From assembly GCA_945787575.1 (NCBI GenBank), contig CALZKB010000039.1, positions 8,432-56,442 on the forward strand: 48,011 bases of DNA, written 5' to 3'. A model generated the notes under the pieces. The model had not been told where the DNA came from and made no database searches. It was given only the letters and a program-made list of their open reading frames with translations. How positions within the stretch are numbered: the first letter of the stretch is position 1; every line of letters begins with the position of its first letter. The stretch comes from Thermoanaerobaculia bacterium. GTDB taxonomy: Bacteria > Acidobacteriota > Thermoanaerobaculia > Multivoradales > JAHEKO01. Shown here piece after piece: positions 31,695-39,391 of the stretch. Made by a program: the position numbers and the translations under genes.

Positions 31695-32741
31695 CTAGGC
31701 GCCGGGCTCGAGGACTCGGGCTTCGTCGCCGGTCTCGAGAGTGACGGTCGTTCCGGCATCCGTCGCCTTGCGGTGGAGAATGGCGAGACCGACGGTCGCC
31801 TCCCGCGCCGGCACGAAGGCCGAGCTCCCGAGCCGTCCGACCTCCTTCCCGTCGAAGCGGACGGCGGTCCCCGGAGGTAGCTCGCGGCGACCGCGGAGAA
31901 CGAGCGCTCGCAGGGAGTGATTGACGTGCCCCCGGTAGTGGATCCGCGCGACGACCTCCTGCCCCAGGTAGCAGCCCTTGGTGTAGCTCACGGCATCTTC
32001 CAGCCCGGTCTCTTGCGGAAAGTGCCGTTGATCGAAATCGATCCCGTACCTCGGAACGCCCGCTTCGATTCGCAGGGCTTCGAAAGCGTCGAAGCCCACC
32101 GGCTCGGCCCCGGCTCCGACGAGGCTCTCGGCCACGGCTGCGGCGTCGATGAGCGCCACGGTGATAGCGAAGACCGGCACTCCGAGCGGGCGCTCCTCGA
32201 TCACCTCGATCGAGTGACCCGCCAGCTCTCCTCTTACGCCGCTCCACAGCTCCCCAGCCTGCAAACCCAGCGCGTGCAGGATTCGCGGGGCGCGCGGACC
32301 CGCGACGATCCACTGCATGTGCTCTCGATCGACCGCGAGCTCCACTCGGTCGACGAGGACGAAACGCTCCAAATGCTCGACGATCGCCGCTGAGCGGCCG
32401 CGGGGAACGACGACTCGGAAGGCGTCACCCGACGGTGAGACGATCGCGTCCGCCAACACGCCGCCCTTTGGCGCGGTGAAGAACCCGTACGACCCTCCTT
32501 CGAGCGACACTTCACAAGTCAGGTAGCCGTTGAGGAAGCGCTCTCGATCGTCACCGCCGACCTCCAGCAGTTCGCTCCACTGGCGCTCGACGACGCCGCA
32601 CGTTTCGGAAAGCGCAGCCCGTTCGGAGACCGAGTCGCCGTAGCAGGTTATCGTCTCGCGACCCTCGACCTCGAGCCTGACGGCTGATCTTGCGTCGTGC
32701 CAACCCTCCAGTGGCACTCGCGGAGACGCCGTTTCGCTCAC
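31695..32741 (-). CDS. ygfZ: YgfZ/GcvT-domain tetrahydrofolate-dependent Fe-S maintenance protein
   Basis: The 348-residue protein has the GcvT-like folate-binding fold and the diagnostic motif KGCYLGQEVVARIHYRG, whose Cys is essential in YgfZ. The N-terminal part (LNGYLTCEV...FFTAPKGGVLADAIV) and PVGFDAFEALRIEAGVPRYGIDF also match. YgfZ proteins help repair or load certain Fe-S enzymes such as MiaB. The start is GTG 32741, with TGCTAGAGT (32748-32753) 6 nt upstream and no Shine-Dalgarno. Confidence 0.92.
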   Translation of the reverse strand: MSETASPRVPLEGWHDARSAVRLEVEGRETITCYGDSVSERAALSETCGVVERQWSELLEVGGDDRERFLNGYLTCEVSLEGGSYGFFTAPKGGVLADAIVSPSGDAFRVVVPRGRSAAIVEHLERFVLVDRVELAVDREHMQWIVAGPRAPRILHALGLQAGELWSGVRGELAGHSIEVIEERPLGVPVFAITVALIDAAAVAESLVGAGAEPVGFDAFEALRIEAGVPRYGIDFDQRHFPQETGLEDAVSYTKGCYLGQEVVARIHYRGHVNHSLRALVLRGRRELPPGTAVRFDGKEVGRLGSSAFVPAREATVGLAILHRKATDAGTTVTLETGDEARVLEPGA

Positions 32742-32840
32742 CCGCTCACTCTAGCAGCCCGCGGCGGAAGTCCCATGGGTCGCGCTGCGATCGCTTTCGG
32801 GTGTGCTGCCAGGCGCCGCGTCGCCGGTTATCATCTCGCC
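32742..32840. promoter_or_regulatory. divergent leaderless-type promoters (ygfZ / hydrolase)
   Basis: The minus-strand extended -10 TGCTAGAGT is 6 nt before GTG 32741. The plus-strand TATCAT (32829-32834) is 6 nt before ATG 32841. Both spacings predict transcription starting at the start codon. Confidence 0.5.
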
Positions 32841-33692
32841 ATGCCGGAAAGACAGAGCTTCACCCTCGACACCGCCGCCGGAAGCACTCTGCACGGCATC
32901 CTCGATCTGCCGGACGCGCCCGGGGAGCAGCCCACGGTCGTCGACTGCCACGGCTTCAAGGGCTTCATAGAGTGGGGTTTTCATCCCTACATAGCCGATC
33001 TGCTGGCGAGTCGGGGTTTCACCGTTGTCCGCTTCAATTTCTCGAGCTCCGGCATGAAGCCTGGCGATGAGCTGGTGACCGACGAGGAGGCGTTCGCCAC
33101 GGCGACGTTCGGAGACGACGTCCGAGAGATCGGCGAGATCCTCGACGCGCTGATCACCGGCCGGCTTGCCGCTGGCAGGGTGGACACGGATCGGCTGGCG
33201 TTGTTCGGTCACAGCCGGGGCGGCGGCACGTCGATCTTGACCGCCGCCTCCGACGCGTGGCGCCGCCGTCTGAAGGCGCTCGTGACCTGGTCGGCGGTAG
33301 GGACCTTCGACCGGCTCGATGAGCGCGAGAAAGAGCAGTGCCGGCAGCTCGGTGCGATGCCGGTCGTCAACGCCCGCACCGGCCAGCATCTCGAGCTGGC
33401 GCTCTCGGTGCTCGAGGATGGCGAGACCCACAAGAGCGACTACGACGTGGAGGCCGCCGCCGCGCGCCGAAGCGCTCCATGGCTGCTCGTCCACGGATCC
33501 GACGACGAGACCGTGTCCGTGGCCGAAGCCCACGCGCTCTCCAACGTGGCGGGGGGAGAGTTCGAGAGTCTGATCATCGACGGCGGCAGCCACACCTTCG
33601 GTGCGCAACACCCGTTCACCGGACCCAATCCCAGGCTGATCGAGGCGATGAACGCGACCCAGAGCTGGCTGCGCCGGCACCTGTCTCCGTAG
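32841..33692 (+). CDS. alpha/beta hydrolase (dienelactone hydrolase/peptidase-like)
   Basis: The 283-residue soluble hydrolase has PTVVDCHGFKGFI (oxyanion loop), FNFSSSGMKPGD, a nucleophile elbow GHSRGGG, the acid in HGSDDETV and the catalytic His in GGSHTFG. The fold is of the CocE/S15-like alpha/beta hydrolase type without extra domains. The substrate is unknown. The frame is open upstream, but ATG 32841 agrees with both the family N-terminus and the -10 box. Confidence 0.87.
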   Translation: MPERQSFTLDTAAGSTLHGILDLPDAPGEQPTVVDCHGFKGFIEWGFHPYIADLLASRGFTVVRFNFSSSGMKPGDELVTDEEAFATATFGDDVREIGEILDALITGRLAAGRVDTDRLALFGHSRGGGTSILTAASDAWRRRLKALVTWSAVGTFDRLDEREKEQCRQLGAMPVVNARTGQHLELALSVLEDGETHKSDYDVEAAAARRSAPWLLVHGSDDETVSVAEAHALSNVAGGEFESLIIDGGSHTFGAQHPFTGPNPRLIEAMNATQSWLRRHLSP

Positions 33693-33714
33693 AGGATTTC
33701 CAGGTCGGCGTGCC

Positions 33715-34506
33715 CTACTCGCTCCAGTCGGGCGTGCGCTTGTCGGCGAGAAAGGTCGCGACACCCCGGCGGCAGTCTTCGGTCAGCCGCGACTGTGCGT
33801 TCGCTTCGGCGGCTCGGTCCAGCCGCTCGTCGACTCGCCGACCGAGCATGTCGAGCAAAAGGCGCTTGGTGCGGGCGATCGACTCCGAGCTCGCCTTCGC
33901 CAGGAGCTCGCGAGCCAGCGCCTTCCCCGCGTCACGAAGCTCATCGGCCGCCGCCAGCCGGTTGATCAACCCGATCTCGAGGGCCCGCTGGGCGGAGATG
34001 AACTCCGGGTCGAGCAGCAGCTCGCGGATGTGCGAGCCTCGGAGTCGCAGAGGTAGAAAGGTCGCCACGAGCGCGGCGACGAAGCCGATCCGCACTTCGC
34101 TGTACATGAATCGGGCGTCGTCGGCCGCGATGACGAAGTCGCAGGCGGTCGCCAGACCGCAGCCACCCGCCACGCAAGCTCCCTGGACGAGGGCTACGGT
34201 CAGCGTTTCCTGGCGCAAGATCGACTCGAAGAGCTCTCTCAACTTCGCGGATTCTCGCCGGTTGGCATCGAGATCGCCGTCGGCGACGGCGTGCAGGTTG
34301 TCGAGATCGGCGCCCGCCGAGAAGTGCTTGCCGGTGGCAGAGAGCATCACCGCACGCACGCCGTCGGCGCGCAGATCGCTCGAATAGGTCTCGGTCAGCT
34401 CGCTGACCAGCGTCGGGGAGAGGGCGTTGGCCCGCTTCGGATCGTCCAGCGTCACCCACAGCAGGTCGCCGTCCCGCTCGGTCCGAAGGAAGCCCTCGTC
34501 ACCCAT
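33715..34506 (-). CDS. enoyl-CoA hydratase/isomerase family protein
   Basis: This 263-residue crotonase-fold enzyme has oxyanion-hole segments FSAGADLDNL and GACVAGGCGLATACDFVIA, with EVRIGFVAALV in the position of the first or second catalytic Glu. The third gene of the AtuA operon, it starts at ATG 34506, overlapping the upstream stop as TGATG. In acyclic terpene and leucine catabolism such hydratases act on 3-methylglutaconyl- or isohexenyl-glutaconyl-CoA, which the operon context suggests here. The exact substrate is inferred only. Confidence 0.88.
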   Translation of the reverse strand: MGDEGFLRTERDGDLLWVTLDDPKRANALSPTLVSELTETYSSDLRADGVRAVMLSATGKHFSAGADLDNLHAVADGDLDANRRESAKLRELFESILRQETLTVALVQGACVAGGCGLATACDFVIAADDARFMYSEVRIGFVAALVATFLPLRLRGSHIRELLLDPEFISAQRALEIGLINRLAAADELRDAGKALARELLAKASSESIARTKRLLLDMLGRRVDERLDRAAEANAQSRLTEDCRRGVATFLADKRTPDWSE

Positions 34507-34841
34507 CACGGCTCCGGCAGCAACGTCTCGGGGACGTCGATTTCCAGAGTGAGGAGTCCTTGCCCGTGAGTCTTGCCCTGGGCATCGGTTTTCAGACTCT
34601 CCGTGCCGCCACCGCCCAAAGAGTCATGGAGGATGAAGTTCAGAGCGTTCAGGTTGGGTACTTCGAAGCGCTCGACCTCTCCCCGGCAGACTAGCCGGAA
34701 GTGCTCCTTGACCGCGGCGGCGGTGAGCTGCTTGGCGATCACCTCGTAAAGCTCGGGCGAGTCGGCGATGAGGCCGACGTTGGAACCGTCTCCCTTGTCC
34801 CCGGAGCGCGCGTGAGCGACCCGGTAAAGCGGCACTCTCAT
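34506..34841 (-). CDS. AtuA C-terminal-domain-like protein
   Basis: The 111-residue protein matches the AtuA-like ferredoxin-fold domain: YRVAHARSGDKGDGSNVGLIA is the signature at the N-terminus, followed by NLNALNFILHDSLGGGG. In some organisms this domain is fused to the C-terminus of AtuA; here it is a separate gene that overlaps atuA (ATGA) and the hydratase gene (TGATG). It probably forms a complex with AtuA. The biochemical function is unknown. Confidence 0.9.
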   Translation of the reverse strand: MRVPLYRVAHARSGDKGDGSNVGLIADSPELYEVIAKQLTAAAVKEHFRLVCRGEVERFEVPNLNALNFILHDSLGGGGTESLKTDAQGKTHGQGLLTLEIDVPETLLPEP

Positions 34842-36205
34842 GCTTCCTCCACCGTCACTCGCACCCGGCCCTCGACCTCTTCGCGGGCGAGCAGAGCCGG
34901 CCAGTAGGCGACGACTTGCTGCGGCTTGGGACGCCCCCCCGCGAAGCCGGTCACCCCGGGGGGTCCACTCGTGACGAGCGGGGCGATCTCCTTGCCGAAG
35001 CGCTCGATCTTGGCACGGTCGTCATCGTGGACGCCGAGCCGCAGCACCACCTCCGGCGGGTCGTCGGGAGGCGGGGTGATTCCCGGCAGACACGCTCCGA
35101 CCCCGACCAGCTCGACGGTCTTTTGCCCGTCCTCGAAGACGACGCCGCCGCGTTCGAGGCGTTTCCAGATCGTCTCGGCAGCGAGCTCGGCCTTCTCGAC
35201 GGCCCGCGGACCGGAGACCGTAAGCTGCCCCGTCGCCTTGTAGCCTTCGAGATAAGACGCCGAGATCTTGAGGGTCGGCGTCCGCGGTTCGCCGCGAATG
35301 CCCGACACCCGAACCCGGTCCTTGCCGACCTCCTCCAGCTGGATGCTCGTGAAACGCGCGACGCAGTCCGGGCCGACGTAGGCCTCGGGATCGCCCATCT
35401 CGTAGAGCAGCTGCTCCGAGACGGTGTCGACCGTGACCATGCCGCCGGTCCCCTCGTGCTTGGTCACCACGAAGGTGCCGTCGGAACTGGCCTCGACGAT
35501 CGGATAGCCGACGTTCCAGAGGTCCTCGACCTCCCACCATCGCGAGAAGTTGCCGCCGGTGCACTGCGCGCCGCACTCGATGATGTGGCCGGCGACCGTC
35601 CCTGAGGCCATCAGGTCCCAATCGTCGAAGTCCCAGCCGAACTCGTGGGCCATCGGGGCGAGCGCCAGCGCCGTGTCGGTGACCCGTCCGCAGAGGACGA
35701 TCAGCGCCCCTTCGTCGAGCGCTTCGACCACCGGACGCGCGCCGAGGTAGGCGTTCGCGCTCGTCACTCGATCGACGATTGTCGACATCGGTGCGCCGGT
35801 CTCCATGTCGGCGAGATCGTGCCCTGCGGCAATCAGTTCCGGCAACCGCGGCAAAATGTCGTCACCCTCGACGACCCCGACCTTGAAGCCCTTCACCCCT
35901 AGCTTGCGGGCCACCTCGAAGATCTTGGCGCGGGCGCCGTTGGGGTTGAGGCCGCCGGCATTGCACAGCACCCGGACGTTGCGCTCGACGAGCTCCGGCA
36001 AGACCCGCTCGACGAAGCCGATGAAATCGGTGGCGTAGCCCATCTCGGGGTTCCTGAGCTTCTGCCGCATCATGATCGAAAGCGTCACCTCGGCGAGGTA
36101 GTCCATGCCGATGTAGTCGATCTCGCCGCCACGAAGCAGCTCCACCGGCGCGTCGACACTGTCACCCCAGAAGCCCTGACCGTTGCCGATCCGAACCGTC
36201 GTCAT
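34838..36205 (-). CDS. AtuA family protein (acyclic terpene utilisation/DUF1446)
   Basis: The 455-residue protein has the DUF1446 signatures VRIGNGQGFWGDSVDAPVELL, DYIGMDYLAEVTLSIM, VLCNAGGLNPNGA and GRVTDTALALAPM. AtuA is required for citronellol/geraniol catabolism in Pseudomonas, but many members occur with branched-chain acyl-CoA genes, and its reaction is not known. ATG 36205 is chosen over the open frame to 36322 because it fits the family start and has TATCTT 7 nt upstream. It leads a three-gene operon; a matching carboxyltransferase gene is 3 kb away. Confidence 0.92.
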   Translation of the reverse strand: MTTVRIGNGQGFWGDSVDAPVELLRGGEIDYIGMDYLAEVTLSIMMRQKLRNPEMGYATDFIGFVERVLPELVERNVRVLCNAGGLNPNGARAKIFEVARKLGVKGFKVGVVEGDDILPRLPELIAAGHDLADMETGAPMSTIVDRVTSANAYLGARPVVEALDEGALIVLCGRVTDTALALAPMAHEFGWDFDDWDLMASGTVAGHIIECGAQCTGGNFSRWWEVEDLWNVGYPIVEASSDGTFVVTKHEGTGGMVTVDTVSEQLLYEMGDPEAYVGPDCVARFTSIQLEEVGKDRVRVSGIRGEPRTPTLKISASYLEGYKATGQLTVSGPRAVEKAELAAETIWKRLERGGVVFEDGQKTVELVGVGACLPGITPPPDDPPEVVLRLGVHDDDRAKIERFGKEIAPLVTSGPPGVTGFAGGRPKPQQVVAYWPALLAREEVEGRVRVTVEEA

Positions 36206-36312
36206 CGAAGCGAAGATAGCACCGTTCGATCCGCGAGCGGGTCGGTGCCCGTAATCCTCACGTAACCCGTCGGGAGAGACCCTCGGTCGTGCATAGAAGG
36301 GGAGGAGGCGTG
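36206..36312. promoter_or_regulatory. divergent promoter AtuA operon / reductase
   Basis: The minus-strand extended -10 TGCTATCTT (hexamer 36213-36218) is 7 nt before the AtuA ATG. The reductase side has a strong GGGGAGGAGG ribosome site at 36299-36308 before ATG 36313, so the two genes use different translation modes. Confidence 0.5.
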
Positions 36313-37212
36313 ATGATCGCACCCACCGACGCCAAGCCGGCGTCGCCGATCCGCAAGAAGATCAAGAAGCTGGAAGTGATGGTGGCGGATGTCGTTCGCG
36401 AGACTCGCGACGCGGCAACTCTGCTCCTGTTCACCGGAAACGACCGTCTCGAATACCAGGCGGGTCACTTTCTGACGATCGATCCCCACCAGTTCCCGGC
36501 GCTCGAACGATTCACCGCCTATTTCGAGGACGCCAAGGGCAAACGGGAGCCCCAGCGCGCCTATTCGCTCTCCTCGGCGCCCCACGAGGACTACCTCGCG
36601 ATCACCGTCAAGGAGGAGGCGTACGCCACCGGCGTCACCGAGTACCCGCCGCTGCTCTCCCCGCTTCTCGTCTTCCGAACCCCCCGTGGCACCCGGATGA
36701 AGGTCACCGGCTTCAGCGGCCCATACGTGCTCCCGCCGGACATCGAGAGCCGCACCGAGCATCTGGTTCACCTCTGCGCCGGATCCGGCGCCGTACCGAA
36801 CTTCAGCATTCTCAAGCACGCGTTGGCAACCGGACTGAGCCTGCGCCACACCTTCATCTACGGCAACAAGACGCGCGACGACATCATCTTCCGGCGTGAG
36901 CTCGAGCGCCTCGTCGACGAGTACCCGGACCGACTGAAGGTACTGCACGCTCTCAGCCGCGACGCCGACGCCGAACGACACGGCCCGAGCTACCGCTCGG
37001 GCCGTATCTCCGAGGAGCTCCTCGCCGAGTGGATTCCGGATCCCAGCTCTGTAGTGGTCTTCGCCTGTGGTCCGGGGATCGGCAAGTGGGACCGGCTGCG
37101 CGCGCGCAACCAGGGGGTCGAGCCCGGCCCCCGGTTTCTCGAGGGCGCTCTCGCCGCCCTCGCCGACATCGGCGTCGACAGCGCCAGCATCCATCAAGAG
37201 AGCTACGGCTAG
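36313..37212 (+). CDS. ferredoxin-NADP+ reductase-like flavoprotein
   Basis: The 299-residue protein has an FAD-binding barrel with RAYSLSSAPHE (RxYS motif) and TGFSGPYVLP, then an NAD(P) domain with LCAGSGAVPNFSILKHAL, FIYGNKTRDDIIFR and VVFACGPGIGKWDRL. It has no 2Fe-2S domain. It is like the reductases that feed oxygenases such as the phenylacetyl- or benzoyl-CoA epoxidases, but the partner is not in view. ATG 36313 is preceded by an excellent Shine-Dalgarno; GTG 36289 is rejected. Confidence 0.87.
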   Translation: MIAPTDAKPASPIRKKIKKLEVMVADVVRETRDAATLLLFTGNDRLEYQAGHFLTIDPHQFPALERFTAYFEDAKGKREPQRAYSLSSAPHEDYLAITVKEEAYATGVTEYPPLLSPLLVFRTPRGTRMKVTGFSGPYVLPPDIESRTEHLVHLCAGSGAVPNFSILKHALATGLSLRHTFIYGNKTRDDIIFRRELERLVDEYPDRLKVLHALSRDADAERHGPSYRSGRISEELLAEWIPDPSSVVVFACGPGIGKWDRLRARNQGVEPGPRFLEGALAALADIGVDSASIHQESYG

Positions 37213-37329
37213 CCCGGACCCGGCGAAGGTCACCGCCGAGGATCGCCATGGTAATCTCGCGGCCAGACGGAGGTCCGCGGCGTCTCGAGCAGACGCCACG
37301 ACGGGGAAGACCTCGAGGGGCCGGTGCGA

Positions 37330-38724
37330 ATGAGCTCTCTGATCAACCAGACGGCAGCTTGGTTGTTCCTGGTCGGCCTGCTCGGTCTGGTGCTGGGGTG
37401 GTGGCTCGGCAGACGCGGCGGCGGCTCGCGGATCGCCCAGGCCCAGGTTGACTGGCAGCAGAGGCTGTCGGCGACGGAGCTCGAGGCCGAGGATCTCCGA
37501 TCTGGGCACACGGAGCTGACGGCCCAGCTCGACGTCGCGCGGGCAGAACTCGAACGCGCCCAGAAGCGCACCGGCGAGGCGGTCGCCGGCCTCACCGAGT
37601 CGGAGCGGCTGCTGGCCGAAGACCAACAACGGGCCAGCCGCGAGCTCGACGAGCGCGAGGCCGAGATCCAGCGTCTCGAGGCCGAAATCGAGCGCTGGCG
37701 GGAAGAGCATCGGGATCTCGAACGGACCCAGCTCCGCTCCCGGGAGGATCTCGACCGGCTGACTGTCGAGTTGGCGGCGAGCCGCGATCGCATCGCCGAC
37801 CTCGAAGCCGCGGTCGCCCGCGGCCGCCATCAGCTGGCGGAGATCGAGCGCACTCACACCCCTGAGGCAGACGTCACGGCGCTCACAGGCGAGGTCCAGC
37901 GCCTGCGCCAGGTCAGGGCCGATTTCCAGGAGTGGATGCTCGGCGAGGCGAGGCGTGAGGGAGAGCTCGAACATGCACGCCGACAGCTCGGCGAGATCCG
38001 CACCGAGCGCGACGCCCATGCCGCCGAAGCTTCGGCGCTGCGTGACCGTCTCTCTCGAGAGCAGGCACGAGTCGCCGAGCTCGAGAGCGGTCTGGGGGAA
38101 GTAGACCAGCTGCGGGCCGACCTCGCTCACCGGAACGAGCGAGTTTCCGACCTCGAGGCGCACGTCGCCAGTAAGGCGGGTCTCGAAGAGGAACTCGAGC
38201 AGTTGCGGGGCCAAGTCGCGGCGGCCGAGAAGCGAGCCCGCACTCTCGAGGACGAGGTGCGCCGAGGCGAAGAGGCGGTGCGCAATGGCGAAGAGCGGGC
38301 GGCGCAGGCTGCGCACAGGGCGGCGCGCGCCGAACAGCTGCTGTCAGGCGTCGAGGAGCGGGCGGCGCGAGCCGAAGAGCGGGCAGCCCCGGCCGGACGG
38401 CGTATCGCAGGCGTCGAGGAGCGGGCAGCGAGCCGATCTCATCCCGCCTCGTGGCAGTCGAACGGCGAGCTCGAGCTGCTCGAAGCCCCGCGCGGTGCGG
38501 GTGACGAGCTCAGGAAGATCCGTGGGATCGGCACGGTGCTCGAGCAGACACTCAACCGGCTGGGCGTCTATCACTACCGGCAGATCGCCGCCTGGACAGC
38601 CGGTGACATCGAGTGGGTCACTTCTCACATCGAGATCTTCCCCGGTCGGATCGAGCGCGACGGCTGGGTCGAGCAGGCTGCCCGGCTCCACCGCGAGCAC
38701 TACGGCGACGAGGACGGCGACTAG
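37330..38724 (+). CDS. membrane-anchored coiled-coil protein with C-terminal helix-hairpin-helix domain
   Basis: One N-terminal membrane span (about 10-28) is followed by a long coiled coil (about 35-375), full of heptads such as ELERAQKRTGEAVAGLTESERLL and imperfect EERAARAEER repeats at 38283-38435. The C-terminal 70 residues are DELRKIRGIGTVLEQTLNRLGVYHYRQIAAWT...GRIERDGWVEQA, a DUF4332-like helix-hairpin-helix module also found fused to ribosomal L21. That domain type is thought to bind nucleic acid or protein. ATG 37330 or GTG 37324 is the start. A DNA-tethering or envelope-spanning role is speculation. Confidence 0.8.
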   Translation: MSSLINQTAAWLFLVGLLGLVLGWWLGRRGGGSRIAQAQVDWQQRLSATELEAEDLRSGHTELTAQLDVARAELERAQKRTGEAVAGLTESERLLAEDQQRASRELDEREAEIQRLEAEIERWREEHRDLERTQLRSREDLDRLTVELAASRDRIADLEAAVARGRHQLAEIERTHTPEADVTALTGEVQRLRQVRADFQEWMLGEARREGELEHARRQLGEIRTERDAHAAEASALRDRLSREQARVAELESGLGEVDQLRADLAHRNERVSDLEAHVASKAGLEEELEQLRGQVAAAEKRARTLEDEVRRGEEAVRNGEERAAQAAHRAARAEQLLSGVEERAARAEERAAPAGRRIAGVEERAASRSHPASWQSNGELELLEAPRGAGDELRKIRGIGTVLEQTLNRLGVYHYRQIAAWTAGDIEWVTSHIEIFPGRIERDGWVEQAARLHREHYGDEDGD

Positions 38725-38815
38725 CGCCTGCACCTCTTTCGACCGAGCGCAACGCTGCAGTCGCGGGCCGATCCGCCGTTGCGGCCGGAGCGGGGAGAGA
38801 AACGCAGGCCAGCAG
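38725..38815. other. short spacer between convergent genes
   Basis: These 91 nt hold no gene that I can support and no strong hairpin with a T-run. Confidence 0.4.
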
Positions 38816-39391
38816 CTACTTGGCGGCCCGTTCGAGTCGCTTCCGGCGCCGCCGCGATCGCATCAACTGGTAGAGGACCCCGACGGCGACGAGCCCCAGG
38901 TAGCTCGGCACGAACCAACCTGCCGGTAGCGTCACGGCTTCCACCACGAGCTGCGCTCCGAGCAGCGAGCTGAGCAGAACGAGCGCGAACTCGAAAAGTC
39001 TCCCGACCAGCCAAGCTCCGAGGAGGCAGCCCGCGAGGGCGGCCACCAGCCACCATGCGCCCCGCTCCAACCCGAAGGTCTGCGCCTGCCAGAGGCCGAT
39101 GAGCGCCCCTCCCACGCCGCCGACGAGTCCGAGCAGCACCTTGTGTGCGAAGACGGCGAGGGCGGCCCCGGCAACCCCGGCAATGACCGAAAGGACGAGT
39201 GACGCCTGCTGCGAAAGCTCGGGCGCTATCCGCTGGCTGACCAGGAAGACGGCGACGAAGCCGACCACCGCAGCCGCCAACCAGTAGAGCCGCCGACCGA
39301 AGAGGATCAGCGCGATTCCGACCCCGACGGCCATCGTCTCGCCGAGCGAGGCTCCGATCTTCTCGGCCAGCGCGCCGAGCTCTTCGATCAC
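38816..39391 (-). CDS. multi-span membrane protein (DUF4203/TMEM198-like)
   Basis: The 191-residue chain has about six hydrophobic spans between residues 18 and 175. Gly-rich helices (GLVGGVGGALIGLWQ and AGVAGAALAVFAHK) and a basic C-terminal tail (RSRRRRKRLERAAK) resemble the TMEM198/DUF4203 fold. The start is GTG 39391, overlapping the carboxyltransferase stop as GTGA; a much longer open frame upstream on this strand is only a shadow. The coupling suggests co-expression with acyl-CoA carboxylase, but no functional link is known. Confidence 0.8.
   Translation of the reverse strand: MIEELGALAEKIGASLGETMAVGVGIALILFGRRLYWLAAAVVGFVAVFLVSQRIAPELSQQASLVLSVIAGVAGAALAVFAHKVLLGLVGGVGGALIGLWQAQTFGLERGAWWLVAALAGCLLGAWLVGRLFEFALVLLSSLLGAQLVVEAVTLPAGWFVPSYLGLVAVGVLYQLMRSRRRRKRLERAAK

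Noticed and set aside
36202-38316. 704-codon minus-strand open frame
   Set aside because: It lies antisense to the flavoprotein and coiled-coil genes, which have clear domains; high GC suppresses stops in this frame, and its translation is low-complexity.
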